Of a DNA stretch of 64,000 nt, positions 45,432 through 54,195 are shown one piece after another. The notes beneath the pieces were generated by a model that was not told the DNA's origin, searched no databases, and saw only the letters and a program-made list of their open reading frames with translations. How positions within the stretch are numbered: position 1 is the stretch's first letter; each line of letters begins with the position of its first letter. Origin of the DNA: Goleter apudmare HA4340-LM2 (GTDB taxonomy: Bacteria; Cyanobacteriota; Cyanobacteriia; Cyanobacteriales; Nostocaceae); NCBI GenBank assembly GCA_019359495.1, contig JAHHHF010000088.1:1-64000 (forward strand), in the 5' to 3' direction. The position numbers were made by a program, and so were the translations under genes.

Positions 45432-46199
45432 TTAAGAAATCTCCGAGAATTGCCTTTCTGAGGGAGTTGGTGTTTCCATCACCTGGGAATAGAAAACTCC
45501 CGCCAATACCCCTCCTACAATAGGTGCTAACCAGAACAACCACAGCTGTTGTAGTGCCCAGCCTCCAACGAAAATTGCCGGACCAAGGCTACGGGCAGGA
45601 TTGACTGATGTATTGGTGACAGGGATACTAATTAAGTGAATTAGTGTTAAACCCAAACCAATAGCTATGGGAGCAAAACCTTGAGGCGCGCGGCGATCTG
45701 TGACACCCACAATAATCACCAGGAATAGAAAAGTGAGTAAGAACTCAGCCACAAAAGCAGCTAACAAAGAATAACCACTAGGAGAATGTTCTCCAAAGCC
45801 GTTAGCTGCAAAACCACTTTTTACCAGGTCAAATCCTGGCTTACCTGTAGCAATTAAAGCCAGAATTCCAGCGCCGGCGATCGCACCAAATACCTGAGCA
45901 CCAATGTATACAAAAAGCTCCGAACGGGGAAAGCGCTTTGCAGCCCAAAGACCAATAGAAACAGCCGGATTAAAATGTCCACCAGAGATATGACCAAGTG
46001 CATAAGCTCCAGTCAATACTGTCAGACCAAACGCCAAAGAAACACCTACTAGTCCAATACCTAAAGGAAATGCTGTATTTGCTCCAATTTGGGCACTATC
46101 TGCGGTAAAAGCTGCTGCTAGAACCGCACTACCACAACCACCAAAGACTAGCCAAAAAGTTCCAACAAACTCGGCTATGCAACGCTTTGTTAGTGACAT
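45432..46199 (-). CDS. aqpZ: Aquaporin Z, MIP family
   Basis: 255 residues with six membrane helices and two half-helices with NPA motifs: [14 protein letters not shown] and [12 protein letters not shown]. Selectivity residues (Phe, His, Thr/Cys, Arg) are of the water-channel type as far as motifs show. Complete, with the N-terminal [15 protein letters not shown]. Gene sits between the M56 protease (convergent) and rnz. The 160-base gap on its 3' side holds a relative of the repeat arm at 35812. Confidence 0.96.
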   Translation of the reverse strand: MSLTKRCIAEFVGTFWLVFGGCGSAVLAAAFTADSAQIGANTAFPLGIGLVGVSLAFGLTVLTGAYALGHISGGHFNPAVSIGLWAAKRFPRSELFVYIGAQVFGAIAGAGILALIATGKPGFDLVKSGFAANGFGEHSPSGYSLLAAFVAEFLLTFLFLVIIVGVTDRRAPQGFAPIAIGLGLTLIHLISIPVTNTSVNPARSLGPAIFVGGWALQQLWLFWLAPIVGGVLAGVFYSQVMETPTPSERQFSEIS

Positions 46200-46611
46200 T
46201 TCTAATAACTCTTGAAATAATCAAGTCATGGATGAGCAAATATTACCAGTCAGTTGTCTGTGCAGTTAATTTGGTTCAAATATCTTTATGTGTACGATTT
46301 TTTTGTAAAGCAATACATTGTCAGGATTTCAGCAAAATTCAATTTAGTTATTGCTTGATGCAGGGAAGTGATAAGGAAAAACATGTGTGTCATGAAATCG
46401 GTTTAAGTACTGAAATTAACTCAAAATAACAAATGATCCATACTTTCCTTGCTACTCTGAATATTAAGAATAATTTGTATTATTTATTACTTATAACTCC
46501 TGAGATATTTATCATTAAATGTATACACCAATAGAGCCTGAAAACTCAACAACCGTGCCACTATAGAGACATAGAGCGTCAAATTAAGCAAAAGGAAGGC
46601 TAAAGAACGCT
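46200..46611. other. Gene-free stretch between aqpZ and rnz
   Basis: Divergent promoters of aqpZ and rnz should lie here. An open frame over 46187-46429 is not credible (starts inside aqpZ on the opposite strand, no family). Near 46470-46500 the DNA is very AT-rich. Confidence 0.5.
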
Positions 46612-47571
46612 GTGCAGATAACATTTTTAGGGACAAGTTCCGGTGTACCCACAAGATCGCGCAATGTATCCAGCGTTGCCCTAAGATTACCGCAACGAGC
46701 CGAACTGTGGTTATTCGACTGTGGCGAAGGTACTCAACATCAACTTTTGCGGAGCGAGCTCAAAAGCAGCCAACTATCCCGAATTTTTATCACCCACATG
46801 CACGGCGACCACATCTTTGGCTTGATGGGACTACTTGCTAGTTGCGGTCTGGCTGGCAATGTAGAAAAAATAGATATTTATGGGCCACCTGGATTAAATG
46901 AATATATCCAAGGTGCTTTACGTTATTCCCACACCCACTTTTCTTACCCCGTTAAAATTCATGTCGTCCGTCCAGGTGTAATTTACGAAGATGATGAGTT
47001 CACTGTTAGCTGTGGACATCTGCACCACAGGATTACAGCTTTTGGCTACCGCATAGTAGAACGAGACAGAGCCGGACGCTTTGATGTGGAAAAAGCCAAA
47101 GCATTGCAAATTCCTCCCGGTCGCATTTATGGTCAACTCAAGCGCGGTGAAACAGTTACTCTAGCCGATGGACGAGTGATTGACGGTAGTGAATTGTGCG
47201 GTCCTACAGAAATTGGACGCAAAATAGCCTACTGTACAGACACAGTATATTGTGAGGGTGCAGTGGAATTGGCACAGGATGCAGATGTGCTAATTCATGA
47301 AGCGACATTTGCCCACCAAGATGCAGACATGGCTTTTCAACGATTGCATTCCACCAGCACAATGGCAGCGCAAACAGCCTTAGCGGCTAAAGCACATCGG
47401 TTGATTATGACCCATTTTAGTCCACGTTACGCTCCTGGTAATGTCTTAGACTTAAAGGATTTACTTAAAGAAGCCCGCGCGATTTTTCCCAAGACAGACA
47501 TGGCTTATGATTTCATGGTTTATGACGTACCTAGGCGGCGAGAAGTAGCGCTAAATAAAGTAAGTGTTTGA
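46612..47571 (+). CDS. rnz: Ribonuclease Z
   Basis: 319 residues, GTG start behind AAAGGAAGG. A metallo-beta-lactamase fold that removes 3' trailers from tRNA precursors. FLGTSSGVPT, the zinc motif THMHGDHIFGL (His-x-His-x-Asp-His), CDTVYCEGAVELAQDADVLI (Asp bridging), HEATFAHQD and LIMTHFSPRYA. Complete, normal for the short RNase Z form. Confidence 0.97.
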   Translation: MQITFLGTSSGVPTRSRNVSSVALRLPQRAELWLFDCGEGTQHQLLRSELKSSQLSRIFITHMHGDHIFGLMGLLASCGLAGNVEKIDIYGPPGLNEYIQGALRYSHTHFSYPVKIHVVRPGVIYEDDEFTVSCGHLHHRITAFGYRIVERDRAGRFDVEKAKALQIPPGRIYGQLKRGETVTLADGRVIDGSELCGPTEIGRKIAYCTDTVYCEGAVELAQDADVLIHEATFAHQDADMAFQRLHSTSTMAAQTALAAKAHRLIMTHFSPRYAPGNVLDLKDLLKEARAIFPKTDMAYDFMVYDVPRRREVALNKVSV

Positions 47572-47587
47572 TTTTTGTGGTGATATT

Positions 47588-47745
47588 AACTTTTATAAGA
47601 AGAATTCAGAAATCAGGAGCGGAGCCGGAAACGCTCCGCCTCCGGTCAGCATTCTGAATTCTGTCTTCTGACTCCTATTTATAAAAGTTCGTGGTGAGGG
47701 CTTAAGCCCTCATTTTTTTTGAGGAATTAAGTCCTCACTACGAAA
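47588..47745. repeat. Two foldback elements after rnz
   Basis: Element one (47588-47689) has ends AACTTTTATA / TATAAAAGTT; inside, GAATTCAG pairs with CTGAATTC, and the tip is a GC-rich hairpin (GGAGCCGGAAACGCTCCGCC) whose motif recurs at 31662. Element two (about 47690-47745) has GAGGGCTTAAGCCCTC and GAGGAATTAAGTCCTC palindromes in series. No gene is seen in 47572-47973. Confidence 0.6.
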
Positions 47746-47973
47746 TAATTTTTAGCTGGTATAAATTACATCTTTCTAGATGTTAATAATTATTTTATAC
47801 AACCAGCAAAAAATAACATAAACTTCAACTTTCCTCTGTAAAACTATTGAAATTTGCTCACTTTAGTAAGGAATCATCTAATATTCTGTTACGTCTGTAG
47901 TTGAAAATCTCTCCAAGATAGATTTTCTCACAATCATCCGGATATATTATTGCAAGACTAGAGGACTTTGATA

Positions 47974-50181
47974 ATGGCTAACACTGGTCTGAATCAAGGA
48001 CAAATGGTTACTACCTCTTCACAAAGTGTTGTTAACATAAAACAACTACCTATCATTCTGCTGCGCCAACGCTATCTGATATTGGGTATTTCTTGCGGAG
48101 TTATGTTAGTTGCAGGTCTGATAGCTGCTATTAACAAACCAATCTATGAGAGCAATATGCAGGTATTGGTAAGTTCCAATTTCAATGAAGGGGTAAGCTC
48201 AGATAAGAAACAGGAAAAAACAGCAAGTAAGTTTACAGATCCTGCTCCTCAAGTTACTGACTATACAATTCAGATGAAATTAATGCTGAGTTCTAAGTTA
48301 ATCGGGAAAGCTGTAGATTTACTTCGCCCTACGTATCCCAACATTACCCTAGAAAATATCTATCCAGACAAGGATAAAACTCAGGATGTACCCTTGACTA
48401 TAACTCAACTAAATTGGGGAGCACGAGGAAATCGGTTAGCTAGTCAAATCTTGGAAATTGCTTTTAAAAATCAAGATCCAGTGAAAGCACAAAGAGTGCT
48501 ACAAGCCTTACAGAAAGTCTATCAAGATTACAACAAAGAACAACAAAAAGAGCGTTTAAATAAAGGGCTAGCTTTTGTTAATGCTCGCCTACCTGAAATT
48601 AAACAAAAGGTAATTCAATCTCAAAATAAGTTAGAGGAATTTCGCAAAAAGCATAATTTACTCGACCCACATGTTCAAAGCAAAATTCTACTGGAGTCAC
48701 TAGCAGATATTCAAAAAAATTTACAAACTACTAGCGCCCAGTTACAAAACGTACAAGCTCAGTACTCAAACTTAAAACAAAAAATGGCGTCCTCATCTCA
48801 GAACGCTCTAATTTCCTCTGGTTTAGCTCAATCATCTCGTTATCAAACCTTACTAAATGAGATTCAAAAAACTGAATTGGTGCTAGCTCAAGAACAAAAG
48901 CGTTATACAGATGCTTCGCCAAAGATACAAAGCTTAAAACAGCAATACCAAAGTCAACTAGCACTATTACAACAAGAAACAAAAAGATTTTCAGAAGAGA
49001 AAGTTGTCAATCTAGGTAGTCTAGAAAAACCGCTATCAACGACAGGACAGATGTTAGGCGTTGATGCAAAGCTCATGGAAGAGATAATTCAGGTACAGAC
49101 AAAGGCTCTTGGACTAATTGCTAACGAAAAGAGTTTAATTGAGTCAGAACAGAAACTCCGCGCAGAATTGAGTAAATATCCCAGTTTGATGGCAGAGTAT
49201 AACCGTCTCTTAGCAGAAGTGGAAACTCACCGTAAAACGCTTGAGCAACTACTGCAAGAACAACAGTTATTGGGAATGAAAATTGCTCAAGGAGGCTTTG
49301 ATTGGCAAGTATTGGATGAACCTACTCCCGGAACTGAGATTAGAAATAGCAGATTATTACTTTTGCTCGGAGGAGTGATAGCTGGACTGATTTTAGGTAT
49401 TTTGACAGCGTTAATTAGGGAAAAGTTTTATCCGGTAATATATTCGGCACAAGAATTACAGAAGCTGACAAATATTAGGTTATTAGGGATAGTACCGAAA
49501 CTAAGAATAGGAGGTATCAAGAAGCGAATTCCCAGCTTAACTTTAAATGGGCGTCGGAATTCAGTTCCTCTAGTGCTGGAAACTAATACCAAATTGCCGT
49601 ACCATGAAACTTTGGAGATAATTTACCAAAACCTGCAAATATTAAAGCATCCTTTTCCCTTAAAATCACTGATGTTAACTTCAACGTTAGCTGGTGAAGG
49701 TAAAACAACTTTAGTTTTAGGATTTGCGGCTAGTGCTGCTCACATGCATCAAAGAGTACTGGTTATTGATGCCAATTTACGCCGTCCTAGTCTGCATAAA
49801 ATTCTAGACCTTTCTAATGACTGGGGGCTGTCTCTGTTATTAGTTGATGAGACAAATACCCACATTTCAGATTATATCCAGCCTATTCATCCCTCCATTG
49901 ATATTTTGACTGCTGGGCCTTTAGCAGAAGATGCAGTGAAGTTGCTTAGTTCTGGGCGGATGTCAGAATTAATAGAATTTTTTGAGCAAACATATGATTT
50001 AGTGCTGATAGATGCTCCAGCTATTTTAGGCATGGTTGATGCTAGCATTATCGCGCCTTTGTGTAATGGAATTGTGATCGTGGGTCGTATCGGTCAAGTC
50101 AGACAAAATGAATTGCTTCAAGCTAGAGACATTTTAGGCAAGTTGAATTTAATTGGAATTATTGCTAATGATGTGAAATAA
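47974..50181 (+). CDS. Wzc/GumC-like polysaccharide co-polymerase with BY-kinase domain
   Basis: 735 residues from ATG 47974 (TTG 47968 is in frame). Order: Wzz-type helix at the N-terminus (ILLRQRYLILGISCGVMLV), a periplasmic coiled-coil of about 300 residues (SKLIGKAVDLLRP to ETHRKTLEQLLQE), a second helix (LLLLGGVIAGLILGILTAL, about 457-475), and an ATPase domain: Walker A TSTLAGEGKTTLVLGF, Walker A' VLVIDANLRRPS, Walker B LVLIDAPAI. The C-terminal tyrosine cluster of Wzc is absent, so autophosphorylation may be limited. Role: export and chain-length control of exopolysaccharide. Confidence 0.9.
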   Translation: MANTGLNQGQMVTTSSQSVVNIKQLPIILLRQRYLILGISCGVMLVAGLIAAINKPIYESNMQVLVSSNFNEGVSSDKKQEKTASKFTDPAPQVTDYTIQMKLMLSSKLIGKAVDLLRPTYPNITLENIYPDKDKTQDVPLTITQLNWGARGNRLASQILEIAFKNQDPVKAQRVLQALQKVYQDYNKEQQKERLNKGLAFVNARLPEIKQKVIQSQNKLEEFRKKHNLLDPHVQSKILLESLADIQKNLQTTSAQLQNVQAQYSNLKQKMASSSQNALISSGLAQSSRYQTLLNEIQKTELVLAQEQKRYTDASPKIQSLKQQYQSQLALLQQETKRFSEEKVVNLGSLEKPLSTTGQMLGVDAKLMEEIIQVQTKALGLIANEKSLIESEQKLRAELSKYPSLMAEYNRLLAEVETHRKTLEQLLQEQQLLGMKIAQGGFDWQVLDEPTPGTEIRNSRLLLLLGGVIAGLILGILTALIREKFYPVIYSAQELQKLTNIRLLGIVPKLRIGGIKKRIPSLTLNGRRNSVPLVLETNTKLPYHETLEIIYQNLQILKHPFPLKSLMLTSTLAGEGKTTLVLGFAASAAHMHQRVLVIDANLRRPSLHKILDLSNDWGLSLLLVDETNTHISDYIQPIHPSIDILTAGPLAEDAVKLLSSGRMSELIEFFEQTYDLVLIDAPAILGMVDASIIAPLCNGIVIVGRIGQVRQNELLQARDILGKLNLIGIIANDVK

Positions 50182-50208
50182 ATTGGGGAATGGTAACAGT
50201 ATCTATAG

Positions 50209-50315
50209 GGTGGGCATTGCCCACCTATTGTTGATAATATGTCATTTGTAAATGAAGAATTAGATTTATTGTATTTAGTGTACTATAAAATAGTACAAGT
50301 CCGCAAAAGCGGACT
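50209..50315. terminator. Two hairpins between convergent genes
   Basis: GGTGGGCATTGCCCACC at 50209-50225 lies 27 bases after the polysaccharide gene. AGTCCGCAAAAGCGGACT at 50298-50315 lies before the end of the CO2 hydration gene on the opposite strand. Both look like terminators serving convergent transcripts. Confidence 0.55.
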
Positions 50316-50372
50316 AGCATAAATTCCAAGATTTCAAGTCAACGGACAGCCCTAGGAAAGTGGGAGGATATT

Positions 50373-51695
50373 CTAGCGATAATCCTGGCTTTGAATGCTG
50401 TTTAATCGAGCTGCATCACGGATGTTGTAATCAGTGCGATTAAAGCGGTTTAGTTGTGATTCAAAGAATTCACGATTAGCTTGTAAATGTTTGGTATTAG
50501 CGTCATCTAAAGGATATAAAAGGGCAGTCCGTAAGGCTTGGATGACCGCAGAAGTCACATTATACATTGACCTTTGAAAGCTAATTCCTAACTGAATTAA
50601 CATATCTTCTTCACCACGACAATGTTGTTGGTAATAATCAACTAGATATTGTGGCAAGAAGTGCAACATATCTTGCATTAACAGTGTTGGGGGAATACCA
50701 GCAGTACCTACTGGAAATACATCAGCATAGAGAATGCCATAGTGAAAGTCTTTTTGGTCTTCAGGTACTTGACACGCTTGGGCATTATAAGATTTTGTGC
50801 CTCTAAAGGGAGCAGTGCGATAAAAAACAGCTTCTACATAAGGTAATGCTGCTTCATATAGCCAAGTAAAACCTTTCGATTTAGGGATGATTTCGTAACA
50901 TTCGCCATTCACATAAACATGGTGGTAGATGGGGCGACCAGCAATAGCAAATATGCCATTAACTAAGAAATTCATGGCATCTGGGACACCTTTAAATCCA
51001 CCTTCATCATAGATATCTGACATTTCAAAAAACACTGGTGCCATGACTTCCCAAAATAAGCCCAGATTAGAGTAGTAAGACATCTGGCGACACTGTTCTA
51101 AGAACATATCGGGGAAGAGTTTATATAAACCCAGCATTACTGGATTGCCTTGAAAGTAAGCTTTAATGGCTTTATCAGCGTTCTGTTTATATTCTTCGGA
51201 GTCTAAATAAGCATCAAATTGGTTGACTGGGGCGTACATGTGACGATGCCAAAGCATTGCCCGCATACAAGCTTCAGCAAATTCCATGTTAATGCGATCG
51301 TGGAATAAATGATGAAATAACTTTGGCATTTTGGTGGTTTCACCTTTCTCTATAAATGCCAAAAGTTCTGGATGAGCTGTGGCTGGGCCGCGCCATATTC
51401 TTAAATCGGCATCATCGCCAGCATAATGATTATGTCTGTCTAAATACTCTTTCGGTAAGAAGTATTTAAAAACAGGCAATGGGTTTAAAAATTCCCGTTC
51501 GGCAATATAAAGTAGGTCACGCCAGTAGAAATCCATTGGTACTGCATACGCTTTATATATACCGATGATTTGCATAAGGTTTTCTGGCGTATCGGGTAAC
51601 ATCGAACCGCCTGCTTCTAAACGATGAATGATGTCAGCAAATTCATGGGTAGAAGGAGGTAATTTTGTAGATGATGGGATGGGGGTTACTGTCAT
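50373..51695 (-). CDS. CO2 hydration protein (CupA/CupB, ChpY/ChpX family)
   Basis: 440 residues. Member of the family that converts CO2 to bicarbonate when bound to specialised NDH-1MS or NDH-1MS' complexes. Long stretches match the family, for example RLEAGGSMLPDTPENLMQII, and its His/Cys-rich candidates for metal binding (LFHHLFHDRINMEFAEAC, LWHRHMYAPVNQ) are present. Its start overlaps the stop of the phosphatidyltransferase-like gene by four bases. CupA is part of the inducible complex, CupB of the constitutive one; without comparison I cannot decide, but absence of a cupS gene next to it leans to the CupB side. Confidence 0.92.
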   Translation of the reverse strand: MTVTPIPSSTKLPPSTHEFADIIHRLEAGGSMLPDTPENLMQIIGIYKAYAVPMDFYWRDLLYIAEREFLNPLPVFKYFLPKEYLDRHNHYAGDDADLRIWRGPATAHPELLAFIEKGETTKMPKLFHHLFHDRINMEFAEACMRAMLWHRHMYAPVNQFDAYLDSEEYKQNADKAIKAYFQGNPVMLGLYKLFPDMFLEQCRQMSYYSNLGLFWEVMAPVFFEMSDIYDEGGFKGVPDAMNFLVNGIFAIAGRPIYHHVYVNGECYEIIPKSKGFTWLYEAALPYVEAVFYRTAPFRGTKSYNAQACQVPEDQKDFHYGILYADVFPVGTAGIPPTLLMQDMLHFLPQYLVDYYQQHCRGEEDMLIQLGISFQRSMYNVTSAVIQALRTALLYPLDDANTKHLQANREFFESQLNRFNRTDYNIRDAARLNSIQSQDYR

Positions 51696-52288
51696 GGTAA
51701 TTCAAGTTTTTCTGTTAATAATGTTTGTCGTAATTTCAGGGCATGAAAAATACTTAATACATCATGTTGCCAAACTGGCAGTATCAGCGTCATGGCAATT
51801 TCTTCGACACTATAAATAAAGCCAGCAATACAAGTTAGCCATAAGGTAATTCCGGCGTAGTTAAAGCCAAACAAAGCCACAATGGCAATACATAAAGTGA
51901 TTCCCCAAAACTTGGCTGAGTAGGTGTGATAGCTAGCGGGTTTACCATATTTCACTAAATTTACTATCCACCACACCAACTGAGCGAAGACAACTGTTAA
52001 TAAAGGGGTGCGAAAACCAATGACAATATCTCGATATACGAGCCACGCACTCAGGAAAACACAACTAAAAAGGCAGACATCAGCCCAACTATCAGCTTGT
52101 CTTAACTGGGCATTACTTACACCTAACCGTCTGGCAATAATGCCATCAAAAATATCAGAGAGAAAGGCGGCGACAAAACCCACAATAAACCAAATACTGG
52201 TTTTGCCATCCCAAGCATCCCAGAGGAGGAATGGAGATATACAAAAACGAAACAATACAAGACCACTGGGGATTAATGTGAGATTCAT
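51692..52288 (-). CDS. CDP-alcohol phosphatidyltransferase-like membrane protein
   Basis: 198 residues from ATG 52288, chosen because AGGAGAAAGG stands right before it; an in-frame ATG 39 bases earlier lacks a site. About six membrane segments. The signature D-x2-D-G-x2-A-R is in SDIFDGIIARR, and the second half D-x3-D is in ADSWADV; the Gly usually four residues before that Asp is Leu here. The family joins CDP-activated lipid to an alcohol. Lying between ndhD and a CO2 hydration gene, with four-base overlap to the latter, it is an unusual guest in a carbon-uptake operon. Substrate unknown. Confidence 0.78.
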   Translation of the reverse strand: MNLTLIPSGLVLFRFCISPFLLWDAWDGKTSIWFIVGFVAAFLSDIFDGIIARRLGVSNAQLRQADSWADVCLFSCVFLSAWLVYRDIVIGFRTPLLTVVFAQLVWWIVNLVKYGKPASYHTYSAKFWGITLCIAIVALFGFNYAGITLWLTCIAGFIYSVEEIAMTLILPVWQHDVLSIFHALKLRQTLLTEKLELP

Positions 52289-52350
52289 CCTTTCTCCTCT
52301 TACGGTGCGTAACTTTTTATAGCCCATGACTACAAGCTAATTGCTGATGT

Positions 52351-53850
52351 TTACGGTTTCAGGGCTACTTCAGAGGTTACGACTTTTTCCCCGGCGGGAA
52401 TGGGGGCTACTATGGCAGTGGTTGTGGGTTCAGTCCAACGGACTAACCAAGTGGGTTGTACTCCCAAAAAGATGATTAAGGCTGACAAAATTAAAGCTGG
52501 CATTTTCTCAGACCAGAGGACTTTAGGATAGTAGGCGTTGTTATCGAGTTTGCCAAAGCAGGTGCGGTTGAGGAGAATGACGAAATACACTGCTGTTAAG
52601 CCACTAGCGACTACACACAACATTGTGGGGATGGGGAAGTTGGCGAAGCTGCCTTGAAACACGAGAAATTCGGCGATAAATCCTGTTAAACCGGGAATCC
52701 CAGCACTAGCCATACCGCTTAAAACCAGGAGGGCGCTAATTAGTGGTAAACCTCGGATGGGACTCATGAGGCCGTTGAGTTTATCTAACTCGCGGGTTCC
52801 CACTTTAGCTTCCACAACTCCGACTAGGTGGAAGAGGATAGCGAGAATCAAGCCGTGGCTGAACATTTGGGCGACTGCACCAACTAGTGCTAAAGCTGTG
52901 CTAGCAGCACCAGCTAGCAAGATGTAACCCATATGACCGATGGAACTGTATGCTACCATGCGCTTGATGTCTTTTTGAGCGATCGCTACTAATGCCCCAT
53001 AGATAGCGCTGATGGCTCCCCAAATTGCTAAGGTTGGCGCTATGGTACTCCAAGCTTGGGGAAACATCCCCATGCCAAACCGCAACAATCCGTAAGTGCC
53101 TAGCTTTGCCAGTACCCCACCTAGTAAAATGGCGATCGGTGCGGAAGCTTCAACGTAAGCATCTGGTAGCCAAGTATGGAAGGGAACCAGAGGAATTTTA
53201 ATGCCGAAACCTAGGACTATTCCTCCTAGGAGGAGGATTTGCATTCCTGCGGATAGGGTTTGGGTGGAGATGGCGTCAAAAGAGAAACTGGTGGAACCAG
53301 TCAGCCACACCATACCCAAGAATGTGGCGAGAATTAAAGCACCGGAAACTGCTGTATAAATTAGGAATTTGATGCCAGCATAGGCACGTTTTTCTCCTCC
53401 CCAAATGGAAATTAGCAAATAAAAGGGGATTAATTCTAATTCGTAAAACAGGAAGAAAAGCAATAAATTCTCTGCCAAGAATGCGCCAGCTACACCACTG
53501 CTAACTAAGAAAATCAGGGAGTAAAAAAGTCTGGGACGTTCGGTTTGTTTACTGCTGCTATAAATAGCAATCCAAGTGAGGAGACTATTTAGTAGCAACA
53601 TCAAAATAGATAGTCCATCAATCCCTAATTGATAACTCAAACCTAGAGTTTCATTCCAAGGTAAATTCTCTTGAAACTGCATCCCTGGGTTGCTAATATC
53701 AAATTTTAGCAGAATAAAAAGGTTCCACAAGAAGGTTATTACTGAGAAGAATAGTGCTGCTAAACGAATACTAGAAGTAGGCAGGGTTTTTGGTAATAAT
53801 GCTATGAGAATAGCAGCTAAAAGCGGTAGGACAATTAAGACACTTAACAT
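52351..53850 (-). CDS. ndhD: NADH dehydrogenase-like subunit NdhD (CO2-uptake type, D3 or D4)
   Basis: 499 residues, about 14 membrane helices of an antiporter-like proton channel. Key residues visible: Lys and Glu in FYELELIPFYLLISIWGG and KDIKRMVAYSSIGHMGYILLAG. NdhD pairs with NdhF at the distal end of the NDH-1 membrane arm. Neighbouring NdhF and CO2 hydration protein make this one of the two CO2-uptake variants, not the respiratory D1/D2. Starts 342 bases after the ndhF stop because a MITE separates them. Confidence 0.94.
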   Translation of the reverse strand: MLSVLIVLPLLAAILIALLPKTLPTSSIRLAALFFSVITFLWNLFILLKFDISNPGMQFQENLPWNETLGLSYQLGIDGLSILMLLLNSLLTWIAIYSSSKQTERPRLFYSLIFLVSSGVAGAFLAENLLLFFLFYELELIPFYLLISIWGGEKRAYAGIKFLIYTAVSGALILATFLGMVWLTGSTSFSFDAISTQTLSAGMQILLLGGIVLGFGIKIPLVPFHTWLPDAYVEASAPIAILLGGVLAKLGTYGLLRFGMGMFPQAWSTIAPTLAIWGAISAIYGALVAIAQKDIKRMVAYSSIGHMGYILLAGAASTALALVGAVAQMFSHGLILAILFHLVGVVEAKVGTRELDKLNGLMSPIRGLPLISALLVLSGMASAGIPGLTGFIAEFLVFQGSFANFPIPTMLCVVASGLTAVYFVILLNRTCFGKLDNNAYYPKVLWSEKMPALILSALIIFLGVQPTWLVRWTEPTTTAIVAPIPAGEKVVTSEVALKP

Positions 53851-54056
53851 GGCTGTTTATATCAATTTAAATTCAGATTTCATTGGGGTTACACCTCTAT
53901 AAATTTTTCCCTCCGTTTTCTCTATTGCCTTTGCGATTCAATAAATTATTTATTTTTAAACCGCAAAAGACGCTAAGAAAGCAAAGAGGAAAAAGAAAGT
54001 TTTTTTATCTAAAAAAATGCCTGTTTATAGAGGCTGGCAATTGGAAAGAAATGTCT

Positions 54057-54195
54057 GTTTTTTAGGGAGCATCCCAAATGTGTAAATTTATTTTTTTGGA
54101 GTGATGGCTCTCTAGCCCGCTTCCTGGACATTAGGGAGCAAGATGCTCCCACTACAAATTTTATTTTTGCAAAATTGGGATGCTCCCGTTTTTTA
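54057..54195. mobile_element. MITE copy 2 (123 bp), inserted at the ndhF stop codon
   Basis: Element 54065-54187, with the same 13-base inverted ends as copy 1 at 38931-39053 and one differing base. Target duplication GTTTTTTA at 54057-54064 and 54188-54195. On the minus strand the right duplicate reads TAAAAAAC, whose first three bases are the ndhF stop, so the insertion left ndhF intact. The rest of the 53851-54192 gap carries an AT-rich tail and no gene. Confidence 0.95.

Noticed and set aside
46187-46429. 80-codon plus-strand frame beyond aqpZ
   Set aside because: Starts within aqpZ antisense and covers the probable promoter region; no family.
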